Source: Viola odorata
Lineage: Eukaryota > Streptophyta > Magnoliopsida > Malpighiales > Violaceae
Direction of reading: 5' to 3'
DNA: 64,000 nucleotides
Assembly (NCBI GenBank): GCA_963691705.1
Contig: OY829539.1
Coordinates: 18,398,407-18,462,406, forward strand
How positions within the stretch are numbered: the stretch's first letter is position 1; the number at the start of each line of letters is the position of its first letter. This document shows, in pieces, positions 44,303 to 53,005 of the stretch. A program made the position numbers and the translations under genes. The notes under the pieces were generated by a model. The model had not been told where the DNA came from. It made no database searches and saw only the letters and a list, made by a program, of their open reading frames with translations.

Positions 44303-47300
44303 TCAGGCGTAGTATATCTTGACTGCATCGGCATTCACCGGTCTTAGGAGATCGTCTCCGTCCATGTTGGTTAGCATTAGGGCACCCCCTGAGAATGCAC
44401 TTTTAACTAGATACGGGCCCTCATATTTGGGGGCCCACTTTCCTTGACTGGCCTCCTGATGAGGGAGAATCTTCTTCAGTACTAAATCCCCAGCCTCGAA
44501 CTTGCGAGGTCGCACTTTCCTGTCATAAGCGTTGGCCATTCTTTGCTGATATAATTGTGCATGGCAGATAGCGGCCAAGTGCTTTTCGGGAAGGAGGTTC
44601 AGCTGCTCGTACCTCACTCTTGCCCAATCTGATTCTTCTACTTCAGACTCTGCCAGGATTCTGAGAGAAGGGATTTCTATTTCAAGGGGAATTACGGCTT
44701 CCATGCCGTAAACTAATGAGTAGGGAGTTGCCCCTGTAGATGTACGGGTTGCTATCTGGTAGGCATGCAATGCGAAGGGAAGCATGTCATGCCAGTCCTT
44801 GTGAGTGATTACCATCTTTTGGATGATCTTCTTTAGGTTTTTGTTTGCTGCTTCGACGGCGCCATTCATTTTTGGTCGGTACGGAGATGAGTTTCGGTGC
44901 TTCACTTTCCAATGTTGGCAAAGACCGTCGATCATTTTCCCATTGAGATTGGAGCCGTTGTCCGTGATGATGGTTTCTGGGACTCCGTGACGGCAGATGA
45001 TGTTTCTTTCGATGAAACGCATGGTCGTCTTCTGTGTGACGTTGGAGTAGGAGGTGGCCTCTACCCATTTGGTGAAGTAGTCGATCGCTACGAGGATGAA
45101 GCGATGGCCATTAGAGGCTGTGGGATGAATTTGGCCGATGATGTCGATTCCCCACATTGCGAAAGGCCAAGGCGATGTCATGTTGAAGAGAGGGGCTGGC
45201 GGTACGTGGATATGGTCCGCGTAAACTTGACACTTGTGGCACTTCCGGAAGTAGTTGATGCAATCCCGTTCGATGGTGAGCCAAAAGTAGCCTTGCCTCA
45301 TTATCTGTCTGGCCATCATGTGCCCACTAGCATGTGTGGAACACACCCCTTCGTGGATTTCCGTTATGATTCTTTTCGCCTCGGTCATGGTGACGCAGCG
45401 AAGCAAAGCTCCATCAGCTCTTCTTTTGTATAAAACTTCGCCGTCGAGATAGAAGTCTAGGGCTAAACGCTGGAGGGTCCTTTTGCTAACCCGGCTTGCC
45501 CCCGGTGGATGTTCCCGGTTTCTGATGAATTGTACTAAGTCGTGGAACCAAGGCTTCCCATCGGCTTCCTCTTCCAAGGTGACACAGCATGCCGGCATTT
45601 CCTTTACCTCTACCCTCAAAGGCTGAAGCATTACTCCACACTCTAGTTTGAACATGGAGGCCAAGGTGGCTAATGCGTCTGCGAAGCGGTTCTTTTCTCG
45701 GTCAACTCGGTCGAACTTGGTTTCCTCGAATTCCCGCGCTAGCTGAGTGAGTAACCTTTGATAAGGGATGAGCTTGGAATCCCGTGTCTGCCAGAGGTCC
45801 TGGGCTTGGTAGATGACGAGTGCTGAATCGCCGAAGATCCGGAGCTTCTTTACTTTTAGGTCGATGGCTGCCGCGAGACCACTGATACATGCCTCATACT
45901 CAGCGATGTTATTAGTGTAGGGGAAGTTCAACTTGCATGCTACAGGGAATTGACGGCCGTCTGGGGCTATGACTACGGCTCCCACTCCCTTGCCTGAGAG
46001 GTTCACCGCGCCGTCGAAGAACATGGTCCACCAGTCGTCTTCTTGAAGATCCTCTGCGATTTCATCCTCAACTGCTATGATGTCCTCATCGGGGAAGTCA
46101 AAGCTCAACGACTCATACTCATCCGAGGCATGATCAGCCAAGTGATCGGCGAGGGCGCTTGCCTTAATCGCTTTCTGAGTTACATAGATGATCTCGTGCT
46201 CAGCTAATAAGACTTGCCATCTGCAAATGCGACTCGATAGGTACGGTTTTTCGAAGATGTACTTCAGCAGATCCATGCGAGAGATTAGCCATGTCGTGTA
46301 ATACAACATGTACTGTCGAAGTCTTCGGGCGCACCATGCTAGGGCGCAACATGTTCGTTCTAACATGGAGTAGCGCATCTCGCACTCGTTGAATTTCTTG
46401 CTGAGGTAGTAGATGGCTTGTTCACGTCTTCCCGACTCATCGTGCTGTCCCAAAACGCAGCCCATGGTGCTAGCCGTGACTGTTAGGTACATGAGCAAGG
46501 GTCGTCCTGGCGTCGGGGGAACCAGTACCGGCGGGTTTTGCAGGTACGTCTTGATTTTCTCGAAGGCTTTCTGACAGTCTCCGTCCCATTCCGCTTCTCC
46601 GTGTTTCCTTAGCATTTTGAACATCGGCTCACAAGTAAGTGTTAACTGGCTGATAAAGCGCGCGATGTAGTTGATGCGTCCTAAGAAGCTTCGTACTTCC
46701 GTTTCAGTGCTGGGAGCGGGTAGCTCTTGAATTGCTTTTATCTTATCAGGATCCACTTCTATGCCTTTGTTACTGACGATGAATCCCAATAACTTTCCGG
46801 AGGTTACTCCAAAGGTGCATTTAGCTGGGTTTAGCCTTAGCCGAAATTGCCTCAACCTTTCGAATACCTTCTTCAGGATGTCTACATGGTCTTGCGCGCC
46901 GCGAGATTTGGCTATCATGTCGTCGACATAGATTTCCAACTCTTTATGCATCATGTCATGGAAAAGGGTGACGGCAGCACGTTGGTACGTGGCTCCTGCG
47001 TTCTTTAATCCGAAGGGCATCACTTTGTAGCAGAAGGTTCCCCAAGGGGTGATAAAGGTCGTCTTTTCACTGTCCTCGGATGCCATCTTGATCTGATTGT
47101 ACCCGGAAAATCCGTCCATGAAGGAGAACATGTCATTTCCGGCGGCACTATCCACCAAGATGTCGATATGGGGAAGTGGGAAGTCATCCTTGGGGCTGGC
47201 TCGATTGAGATCCCGAAAGTCCACGCACATGCGAACCTTCCCATCTTTCTTAGGTACTGGCACTATGTTGGCGATCCATTCTGGGTACTCGGCAACTCTC

Positions 47301-47365
47301 AGAAAACCCGCGTCCAGTTGCTTGGTAACTTCTTCTTTGATTCTTAGAAGGATGTCTGGATGCAT
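44303..47365 (-). CDS. OgA pol: RT, two RNase H, integrase
   Basis: 1,020 codons, no internal stop. RT: VPVPKKDGKVRMCVDFRDLN (about 36-54), FMDGFSGYNQ (Asp 84), FGLKNAGATYQR (118-129) and YVDD (146-149) are the fingers/palm motifs. The first RNase H (about 285-410) has LTVTAST where an active-site Asp is expected, so it is probably inactive. The second RNase H (about 445-570) has Asp 451, Glu 489 or 491, Asp 513 and Asp 563; the Tat lineage is known for such an added domain. Integrase: zinc-binding H671/H678 or H682 with C709 and C712, then Asp 741, Asp 802 and Glu 838 (35 residues between the last two). The C-terminal part has FEAGDLVLKK and KWAPKYEGPYLV. The frame is open upstream as far as a TAA at 47378-47380, so the RT N-terminus lies in the preceding segment. 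Confidence 0.95.
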   Translation of the reverse strand: MHPDILLRIKEEVTKQLDAGFLRVAEYPEWIANIVPVPKKDGKVRMCVDFRDLNRASPKDDFPLPHIDILVDSAAGNDMFSFMDGFSGYNQIKMASEDSEKTTFITPWGTFCYKVMPFGLKNAGATYQRAAVTLFHDMMHKELEIYVDDMIAKSRGAQDHVDILKKVFERLRQFRLRLNPAKCTFGVTSGKLLGFIVSNKGIEVDPDKIKAIQELPAPSTETEVRSFLGRINYIARFISQLTLTCEPMFKMLRKHGEAEWDGDCQKAFEKIKTYLQNPPVLVPPTPGRPLLMYLTVTASTMGCVLGQHDESGRREQAIYYLSKKFNECEMRYSMLERTCCALAWCARRLRQYMLYYTTWLISRMDLLKYIFEKPYLSSRICRWQVLLAEHEIIYVTQKAIKASALADHLADHASDEYESLSFDFPDEDIIAVEDEIAEDLQEDDWWTMFFDGAVNLSGKGVGAVVIAPDGRQFPVACKLNFPYTNNIAEYEACISGLAAAIDLKVKKLRIFGDSALVIYQAQDLWQTRDSKLIPYQRLLTQLAREFEETKFDRVDREKNRFADALATLASMFKLECGVMLQPLRVEVKEMPACCVTLEEEADGKPWFHDLVQFIRNREHPPGASRVSKRTLQRLALDFYLDGEVLYKRRADGALLRCVTMTEAKRIITEIHEGVCSTHASGHMMARQIMRQGYFWLTIERDCINYFRKCHKCQVYADHIHVPPAPLFNMTSPWPFAMWGIDIIGQIHPTASNGHRFILVAIDYFTKWVEATSYSNVTQKTTMRFIERNIICRHGVPETIITDNGSNLNGKMIDGLCQHWKVKHRNSSPYRPKMNGAVEAANKNLKKIIQKMVITHKDWHDMLPFALHAYQIATRTSTGATPYSLVYGMEAVIPLEIEIPSLRILAESEVEESDWARVRYEQLNLLPEKHLAAICHAQLYQQRMANAYDRKVRPRKFEAGDLVLKKILPHQEASQGKWAPKYEGPYLVKSAFSGGALMLTNMDGDDLLRPVNADAVKIYYA

Positions 47366-47377
47366 TCTCCGAAGTTT

Positions 47378-47740
47378 TTACTTGACAGGTCTAAACTCGG
47401 GCTTTAATGGGATACGATGCTCAACTATCCCGGGATCAAGACCTGGCATGTTGGCGTATGACCATGCAAATACGTCGGAGTAGTCTTTGAGGAGAGAAAT
47501 CAACCTTTCTCTCTGAGTCGTATCCAAGGTAGTCCCGATCTTGACCAACTTTTGATTCTCATTGCTTGCCCCCAAGCTTACTTCGTCCAATTCCTCCTGA
47601 TGAGGGGTTACTTCCTTTTCTGAACTTTCCAGTAAACGGGCCAGTTCGTCGGAGATTTCTGCTTTGTCTTCAGTCGTAGCGATGATTTCTTCGCCAATAA
47701 AGACATAAGTTTTATCATGACAATCTGAACTAACATTCAT
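47378..47740 (-). pseudogene. OgA pol N-terminal exon, ends in TAA
   Basis: Second exon of gag-pol, directly after the intron: 120 codons from 47740 linking protease to RT. The conserved stretch TQRERLISLLKDYSDVFAWS, then LDPGIVEHRIPL, is the usual lead-in to Ty3/gypsy RT. It ends with TAA at 47378-47380 in the middle of the expected KLRRMHP lead-in to RT. A C-to-T transition would account for the stop. Same frame as the pol ORF downstream and protease upstream. Confidence 0.85.
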
Positions 47741-47741
47741 C

Positions 47742-47888
47742 CTGAAATAAAAAAATGCGAAAAAAGAGATGCGTAAAATGAAAATTGCATATATATTTGA
47801 TTTTTAACAGAAGGGGAACGTGAGTTCCTACAAAAAGGTTTTCGTAAGAAAACGTGCAAACATGTGTTTTTCTAAAAGAAGTAATTAC
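47742..47888 (-). other. OgA intron between protease and RT
   Basis: 147 nt on the minus strand. Donor GTAATTAC at 47888, acceptor TTTTTTTATTTCAG ending at 47742, AT-rich and T-rich inside as plant introns are. The unspliced frame stops at once (TAA 47885-47887). Splicing removes exactly 49 codons and keeps frame and codon phase (CC|G). Ogre elements are known to carry an intron here. Confidence 0.85.
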
Positions 47889-49405
47889 GGAGAGACATCC
47901 GGAAGCATGGTGATGGTCCAGTTGCACACAGACTCCCCTGACTTCTTAACGAAAATGACTGAACCAGACGACGATCCCTCTTCTCCTAGAGTGCAGATAC
48001 GGAGGTCCGATACCTTGACAGGATTTCCATTGATGGTTTCGGCGGCGAAGGGGAATGTAGTTCTGATATGGGGGATTGACATCTTGCCCCCTGGCGCAGA
48101 ACGTCCGAATAGCTTAGCCAGCTGCTTTTCTTTCTTTTCTTGGGCAATTCTAACGAAATCGGCTTTGCCCGGTTGGTACCCTAACCCAAAACGGTCTCCG
48201 AAGCTCTTCGGAGGCGACCATCCTTTGGATCCTTGTAGCTTGGCGCCGAGCCATTTTCCCAATTGGAAACTTCCTTCCAGCATTGGTTTAGGGGTGGTTC
48301 CGGCTGTCTCAGATTTTGAGGCTTTGCCCACAAGGGACCCCTCCTTGATCCAGTCTGTGTTGATGATTTCGAAGGCTTGGAATGAGCTCTCCAAGGTTTC
48401 GGCAGTTTCGATGTAAGGCACGGAGGCGTGCTTAGCCAAGATCAGGGCCTCTTCTGCCTTTATCGTGACTAAGGCATTATCCTTGACGTACTTGAGGCAC
48501 TGATGCAGAGAAGAGGGGACTGCCCCTGCTGAGTGGATCCAAGGTCGTCCCAGTAGCATGCTGTAAGTAGGTTGGATTTCCATGATCTGGAATGTCAGGG
48601 CGAAGGTGTGGGGCCCAATGACCGTGTCCAATTCAAAGTTTCCGATGATCTCTCGAGTGGTTCCATCGAAAGCCCTAGCCATCATTCCGCTAGGTTTCAT
48701 GTGAGAGAAATCGACCGGTAGTTGCTCGAGGACGTGCCTGGGCATGACATTCAGCGCGGACCCATTGTCGATTAGGGCCTTTGATATGACGTGTCCCTTA
48801 CATTCTACTGTGATGTATAGGGCCTTGTTGTGATCTTTTCCCGAGGGGTCGATCTCTCCTTCAGAGAAGGAAATGCTGCTGAGGGCCTGAATCCTTCCGA
48901 CAAGGTTTTCCACCCCTTCTGTAGTGATATCCTTAGTTACGAAGGCTTGCTTCAAGACTTTCAGGAGAGCTTGGCGATGAGCCTCTGAAGTAAGTATCAG
49001 CTCCATGATGGAAATGCGAGCTGGGGTTTTCTTCAGTTGTTCGATGATGCTGAACTCGCTCTGTTTCATGATTTTGAGGAACTCAGCCGTCTCGTCCTCG
49101 GTTACAGGTTTGATCAAACCTTGTGTTTCCTCTATCGTTTCCTCACGGATCCTAGGGTTTTTTCCTTTAGCTTGTCGTTGCTTCTCTACTTCCTCCGAGA
49201 TGTAACATCTCCCAGTGGGGGTCATACCCCCGATATGAGAGGTTTCGCCGATAGTGGGTCCTGTTGGTGTGACTGCCGGAGGGGTGGTGACTACCGTGTA
49301 CCCGTAGTTGAATGGGACCGCGTGCAGGTCTCGGCAAGGAGTATTCACAGCTAAGGTGAACACTACTTTGTGTGGGGTCGTGGTTGCATCCCCTGTTTGG
49401 GCCAC
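47885..49405 (-). CDS. OgA gag end and aspartic protease
   Basis: 506 codons from the first ATG, in the same frame as the segment upstream of the TAG at 49505-49507. Residues about 65-190 are the linker (SEEVEKQRQAKGK, ISIMELILTSEAHR). The protease core is KALIDNGSALNVM with Asp 213, and LLGRPW at 284-289. A glycine-rich G-patch-like stretch (FGDRFGLGYQPGKAD) follows near 420-440. The frame ends four bases into the intron. D-N-G-S in place of D-S/T-G is usual for Ogre proteases. The protein would be made from the gag frame only if the TAG were read through. Confidence 0.88.
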   Translation of the reverse strand: MAQTGDATTTPHKVVFTLAVNTPCRDLHAVPFNYGYTVVTTPPAVTPTGPTIGETSHIGGMTPTGRCYISEEVEKQRQAKGKNPRIREETIEETQGLIKPVTEDETAEFLKIMKQSEFSIIEQLKKTPARISIMELILTSEAHRQALLKVLKQAFVTKDITTEGVENLVGRIQALSSISFSEGEIDPSGKDHNKALYITVECKGHVISKALIDNGSALNVMPRHVLEQLPVDFSHMKPSGMMARAFDGTTREIIGNFELDTVIGPHTFALTFQIMEIQPTYSMLLGRPWIHSAGAVPSSLHQCLKYVKDNALVTIKAEEALILAKHASVPYIETAETLESSFQAFEIINTDWIKEGSLVGKASKSETAGTTPKPMLEGSFQLGKWLGAKLQGSKGWSPPKSFGDRFGLGYQPGKADFVRIAQEKKEKQLAKLFGRSAPGGKMSIPHIRTTFPFAAETINGNPVKVSDLRICTLGEEGSSSGSVIFVKKSGESVCNWTITMLPDVSP

Positions 49406-49504
49406 ATATTCGAAGGCATTGATGGTTCCTCGGGCTTCCCCTTCGGTTTGGATGACTCCGAATGTGGTGATTTTCTTGACTTTTTGCCGAAAGAGTCCAC
49501 AATC

Positions 49505-51100
49505 CTAGATGTTGTGCTTGCTTTCTCCTTGGCAGAATAGGCATTGGGCCTGATTATTCCCCGGGAATGGTAGATAAGCGTTATTGGCTAGAGCGAAGAA
49601 CAACTCTTCGTTGGGTGTTTCCTCCATCGAAGGGTGAAGAAAGTTGATTCCCACAGAAGCAATGTCGCCCATCCCAGAATTATGGTGCGGCAGAGGACTG
49701 GTTGTCACAGCAGGATCCTTTGCTAATCCATGGGGCGAGATTCGCCCTTGTTTGGTTAGGTGCTCGACCTTCTCTCTAAAGGTATAACAATCCTCCAAGG
49801 AGTGTCCTCGGGTTCCGGCGTGATATTCGCAGGTAACCTCGGGATCATACCAGCTAGGGTAAGGAGTGGATTGAGGCGAGAGTGGGGATGGCGTAATCTG
49901 TCCCTCTGCCAGGAGGCTTGCGTAGATTTCCTTCAAAGGAAACAGAGGGAGCGACCACATCGGTAAAGGGTATGACTCGGAGTCCGAGGGTTCCCAGGAA
50001 GGTAGTGATGGTGCTGTGCTACCATAAGAGGGTGGTGCCGAATACCTGACGAGGTACTCGAATTTCCCGGAAGGTTGGCCCAAGGTATCAATCTCGCGGT
50101 CGCCCTCGTCGCGGCGTTTGGAGAATCGTTTGCCCGACGAAGTCGATCCCTTCTTTTGGAGGATTGGGAGTGGAGTTCCCTTGGCGTTATGCGAGATAGG
50201 AAATCCATCTCCGATGGCGTTAATGGATCTTCTCTCGTGGGTTGCTTTCTGGGTTTGGATCACCCCGAGACGCGAGAGTTGTACTACCCTTTCTGCGAAC
50301 AACTTGCAGCTTCGGATTTTGTGACCGTCGCTTCCCTCGCAGTACATGCAGCCACTTGGATTGCTCTCCGAGTATGGCAAGTGTCCTTCTTGAGTTAGGG
50401 CCAGGAAAAGTTGTTCCTGTGGCCAGCTTGATGCGGAAAAGAGAAGGTCGTTTCTTTCTCCTGCCGAGATGGCGTTCACTCCTCCCTTTCCTTGGGAATG
50501 ATTGGGAAGAGGGTTGGTGGATGTGTTGGGTCCTTTTGCTAACCCTTCAAAAGATACCCATCCACTCTTGATCAAGTGCTGGACTTTGGCTTTGAATGCG
50601 AAGCAGTTTTCCAGAGTGTGACCTGGGGCTCCAGCGTGGTATTCACATCTCGCGTTGAGATCATACCACTTCGGGTAAGGAGGCAATTGAGGCTGAGCTG
50701 GCACCGGTATGATCTGTCCGGCTGCCAAGAGATGTTTGTAGATTTCTCCTGCAGGAAGAGGAAGAGGAGGTGGAGGCTCTCGGCTCCACCGATTGTTTGT
50801 CGTGTTTTGGTTATTTGGGTTTTTTGGTGGGTTATATGGCTTGGGTTGCATGGGTTGTGATGCTTGTACTGGAGGTGATGGGAAATGCGTAGGGTTTTGA
50901 GGCGCAATATTGGCAACAAGCGGCGAGGTGAAAAGAAAGTAGGTAGGTTGATATAGTGATGGCAAAGGGTAGGGCGATGGCAATAAATAAGGTGGAGGTG
51001 GTGGAAATGGCTGCCCCTGATGAGCTTGGGGAGCCACAAATCCAACGTCTCTTTTTATGATAGGTGCTTTCCTTGGCGCAGATTCCGATGCCGAAGGCAT
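49505..51100 (-). CDS. OgA gag C-terminal region with duplicated knuckles
   Basis: 531 codons, in frame with gag upstream (stop TGA at 51104-51106) and protease downstream (stop TAG at 49505-49507). Residues 25-115 are Pro/Gln-rich. A module with GEIYKHLLAAGQIIP and CEYHAGAPGHTLENC (152-166), then CMYCEGSDGHKIRSC (251-265), recurs as KEIYASLLAEGQITP and CEYHAGTRGHSLEDC (424-438), then CLFCQGESKHN (520 on). The two copies are about 270 residues apart. The second knuckle is cut by the TAG. Both knuckle types look like variants of the zinc-binding nucleocapsid motif. The ATG at 51100 may be only the first after the stop, not a real start. Confidence 0.85.
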   Translation of the reverse strand: MPSASESAPRKAPIIKRDVGFVAPQAHQGQPFPPPPPYLLPSPYPLPSLYQPTYFLFTSPLVANIAPQNPTHFPSPPVQASQPMQPKPYNPPKNPNNQNTTNNRWSREPPPPLPLPAGEIYKHLLAAGQIIPVPAQPQLPPYPKWYDLNARCEYHAGAPGHTLENCFAFKAKVQHLIKSGWVSFEGLAKGPNTSTNPLPNHSQGKGGVNAISAGERNDLLFSASSWPQEQLFLALTQEGHLPYSESNPSGCMYCEGSDGHKIRSCKLFAERVVQLSRLGVIQTQKATHERRSINAIGDGFPISHNAKGTPLPILQKKGSTSSGKRFSKRRDEGDREIDTLGQPSGKFEYLVRYSAPPSYGSTAPSLPSWEPSDSESYPLPMWSLPLFPLKEIYASLLAEGQITPSPLSPQSTPYPSWYDPEVTCEYHAGTRGHSLEDCYTFREKVEHLTKQGRISPHGLAKDPAVTTSPLPHHNSGMGDIASVGINFLHPSMEETPNEELFFALANNAYLPFPGNNQAQCLFCQGESKHNI

Positions 51101-51103
51101 GAT

Positions 51104-52405
51104 TCATCCTGACTTAATCCCTTGCTCGACTCTTTCGGCAATTAGGACCATATTGGAGAAGCTGTTTGAGGGGTTTGAGATCAGGTAGGTGTAGTAGGGA
51201 GCCTTGAAGGTGTGCAAGAAGATCGACAAGAGTTCCTTGTCGTTCAAGGGTGGAGAGATCCGTGAGGCCACCTCCCTCCATCTCTGAGCATAGGTCTTTA
51301 CGGACTCGCCGACTTTCTTTTCCATGTTTTGCAGATCAGCGCGGTCGGGTGCTACCTCCATGTTGAACTTATATTGCCGGTAGAAAGCGTCGGATAAGTC
51401 TCTCCATGTCCTGATCCTGGCTCGATCTAGCCCCATATACCATGTCAGGGCGTGCTTGGTCAAGCTTTCCCGGAAGAGATGAATCAATAACGGCTCATTG
51501 TGGATTACCTCTGCCATCTTGTTGCAGTATGCTCTGAGATGGGTCTTTGGGCACTCTACCCCGGTATATTTTTCGAAGTCAGGGATTTTGTACTTCGGGG
51601 GTACGACAATCCCGGGGACCGTACACATATCGGCAGGGCCGGTAGGGTCAAATGGATCAGCCCCTTCAATTGCTCGGAGCCTTTCCTCAAGTAGGTTTAG
51701 CCGATCATTTTTCGGTTGCTCGGCCCCGATGGGGTTGGAACCGAAGGGTAGTGCCAGTCCTGATGAGAACTGCGGTTGTGCTGAGTTGAAAGTGAGGAGC
51801 TGAGTTCCCACAGGTCCGGGAACTGTGCTCGGAGGAATAGGAGGGAGATACGGATTCTCTGGGTGGGCCTGGCTCTTGCTGGGGTCCACAGCAGGGTTGA
51901 TTGAAAGGTGTTGAAGCGACGGGGAGATCTCTTCACCCGCCTTAACTGGAGGACTTGCAGCGTTGGGTACAGTGAAGGGACTAACCCATCTCCAACGGCC
52001 CGGGGGGCCGGACAGGGGTGGGAGTACCGAAGGTCCTGCGACGGTGAGTAAAGGGGAAGGTCTGTTTGTTTGAGGGGGATCGAAACCCGGTGGCAACTCG
52101 GTGACAGCTTCATCTCTTTCCTTTTCGGCCCTGGCGACCCTTTCCGTAGTGATCCTAACTTGCTCCTCTAACTCAGCAATTCTAGCGGTCAGTGCTTCAT
52201 CGGTCTTGGCCGGTTCAGTCATTTTTCGCTTTTGAAGTCTAGTCAAAGGGAGCCTGTGCGGAGTAGCTTGCTTCCGAGGAGCTATGGTGAACCTGAAAAA
52301 AGGGAAAAAACACAAAAACAGTGAGTATAAATGAAGATACACAGGTGATGTGCAATCCCGAGGTCTCCACATTTGCTCATTCGCTTTTCCGGCTTGTACT
52401 TTCAT
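51104..52405 (-). CDS. OgA gag capsid region
   Basis: 433 codons from the first ATG. The likely true start is Met 62 at 52222 (MTEPAKTDEALTARIAELEE), since residues 1-61 are unlike gag and include a poly-pyrimidine stretch ending in a splice-acceptor-like site at 52295. A coiled coil lies at 68-100 and a Pro-rich linker follows to about 250. The capsid domain (277-430) has HLRAYCNKMAEV, ALTWYMGLDRARIRTWRDL, FYRQYKFN, VGESVKTYAQRWRE and LIAERVEQGIKSG. It ends at TGA, after which the same frame continues with the gag C-terminal region. Confidence 0.88.
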   Translation of the reverse strand: MKVQAGKANEQMWRPRDCTSPVYLHLYSLFLCFFPFFRFTIAPRKQATPHRLPLTRLQKRKMTEPAKTDEALTARIAELEEQVRITTERVARAEKERDEAVTELPPGFDPPQTNRPSPLLTVAGPSVLPPLSGPPGRWRWVSPFTVPNAASPPVKAGEEISPSLQHLSINPAVDPSKSQAHPENPYLPPIPPSTVPGPVGTQLLTFNSAQPQFSSGLALPFGSNPIGAEQPKNDRLNLLEERLRAIEGADPFDPTGPADMCTVPGIVVPPKYKIPDFEKYTGVECPKTHLRAYCNKMAEVIHNEPLLIHLFRESLTKHALTWYMGLDRARIRTWRDLSDAFYRQYKFNMEVAPDRADLQNMEKKVGESVKTYAQRWREVASRISPPLNDKELLSIFLHTFKAPYYTYLISNPSNSFSNMVLIAERVEQGIKSG

Positions 52406-53005
52406 TTGATATTTTCAGGGTGGTCGCGGAGGCGAGATATCCTGGTCGTTGGCGAGATACGAAGGAAGCCTCTATACATTACAACGATATGACGCAAATC
52501 TGAGATGCTAACGGCGAAACCCAAATCAGCAGGGGCAACCAACGCCGTCATGCTAGGGGGATCTCTTTTCACATTATGCTTTCAACGCTGTAGGGCCTGA
52601 TGCCTAGTGAACCCAACCAAGGGGAGGGACGTCGATCTATGCTATGAACTCGGAAGTTCTTGTGATAAACTAAAAGGATAGGGTCATGAGCGAGGGCTAC
52701 TTGGCTATATATTGCTTGGTCTGATTTTTCTGGTTTTTTAGTGAAAAGATTGTGTTTATCTCGGAGGGATTTTCTTTTTCTTTTTGCGATGGTCTTTTGA
52801 GTTGTATTTGGGATGGATAATTGATATGAAAAAGATAGGCAATTTTAATAAATATCCGAAAGAGTACGACTTTATTAAAGTGTTTACAAAAGTATGGTAA
52901 ACTTGCCAACTACCTAAGTTCATCAAAAATGGCTAAGATAGATGAAATTAGGGGTCCTAGCTAAAAGAAAAGGTTTGCCGATATCCGAGCCTTTCCCTAA
53001 AGGCG
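52406..53005 (-). other. OgA spacer between ORF1 and gag
   Basis: 600 bp without convincing ORFs, as in other Ogre elements where ORF1 and gag are separate. It contains the upstream half of the putative acceptor region and a T/C-rich run near 52770-52790. Confidence 0.6.
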
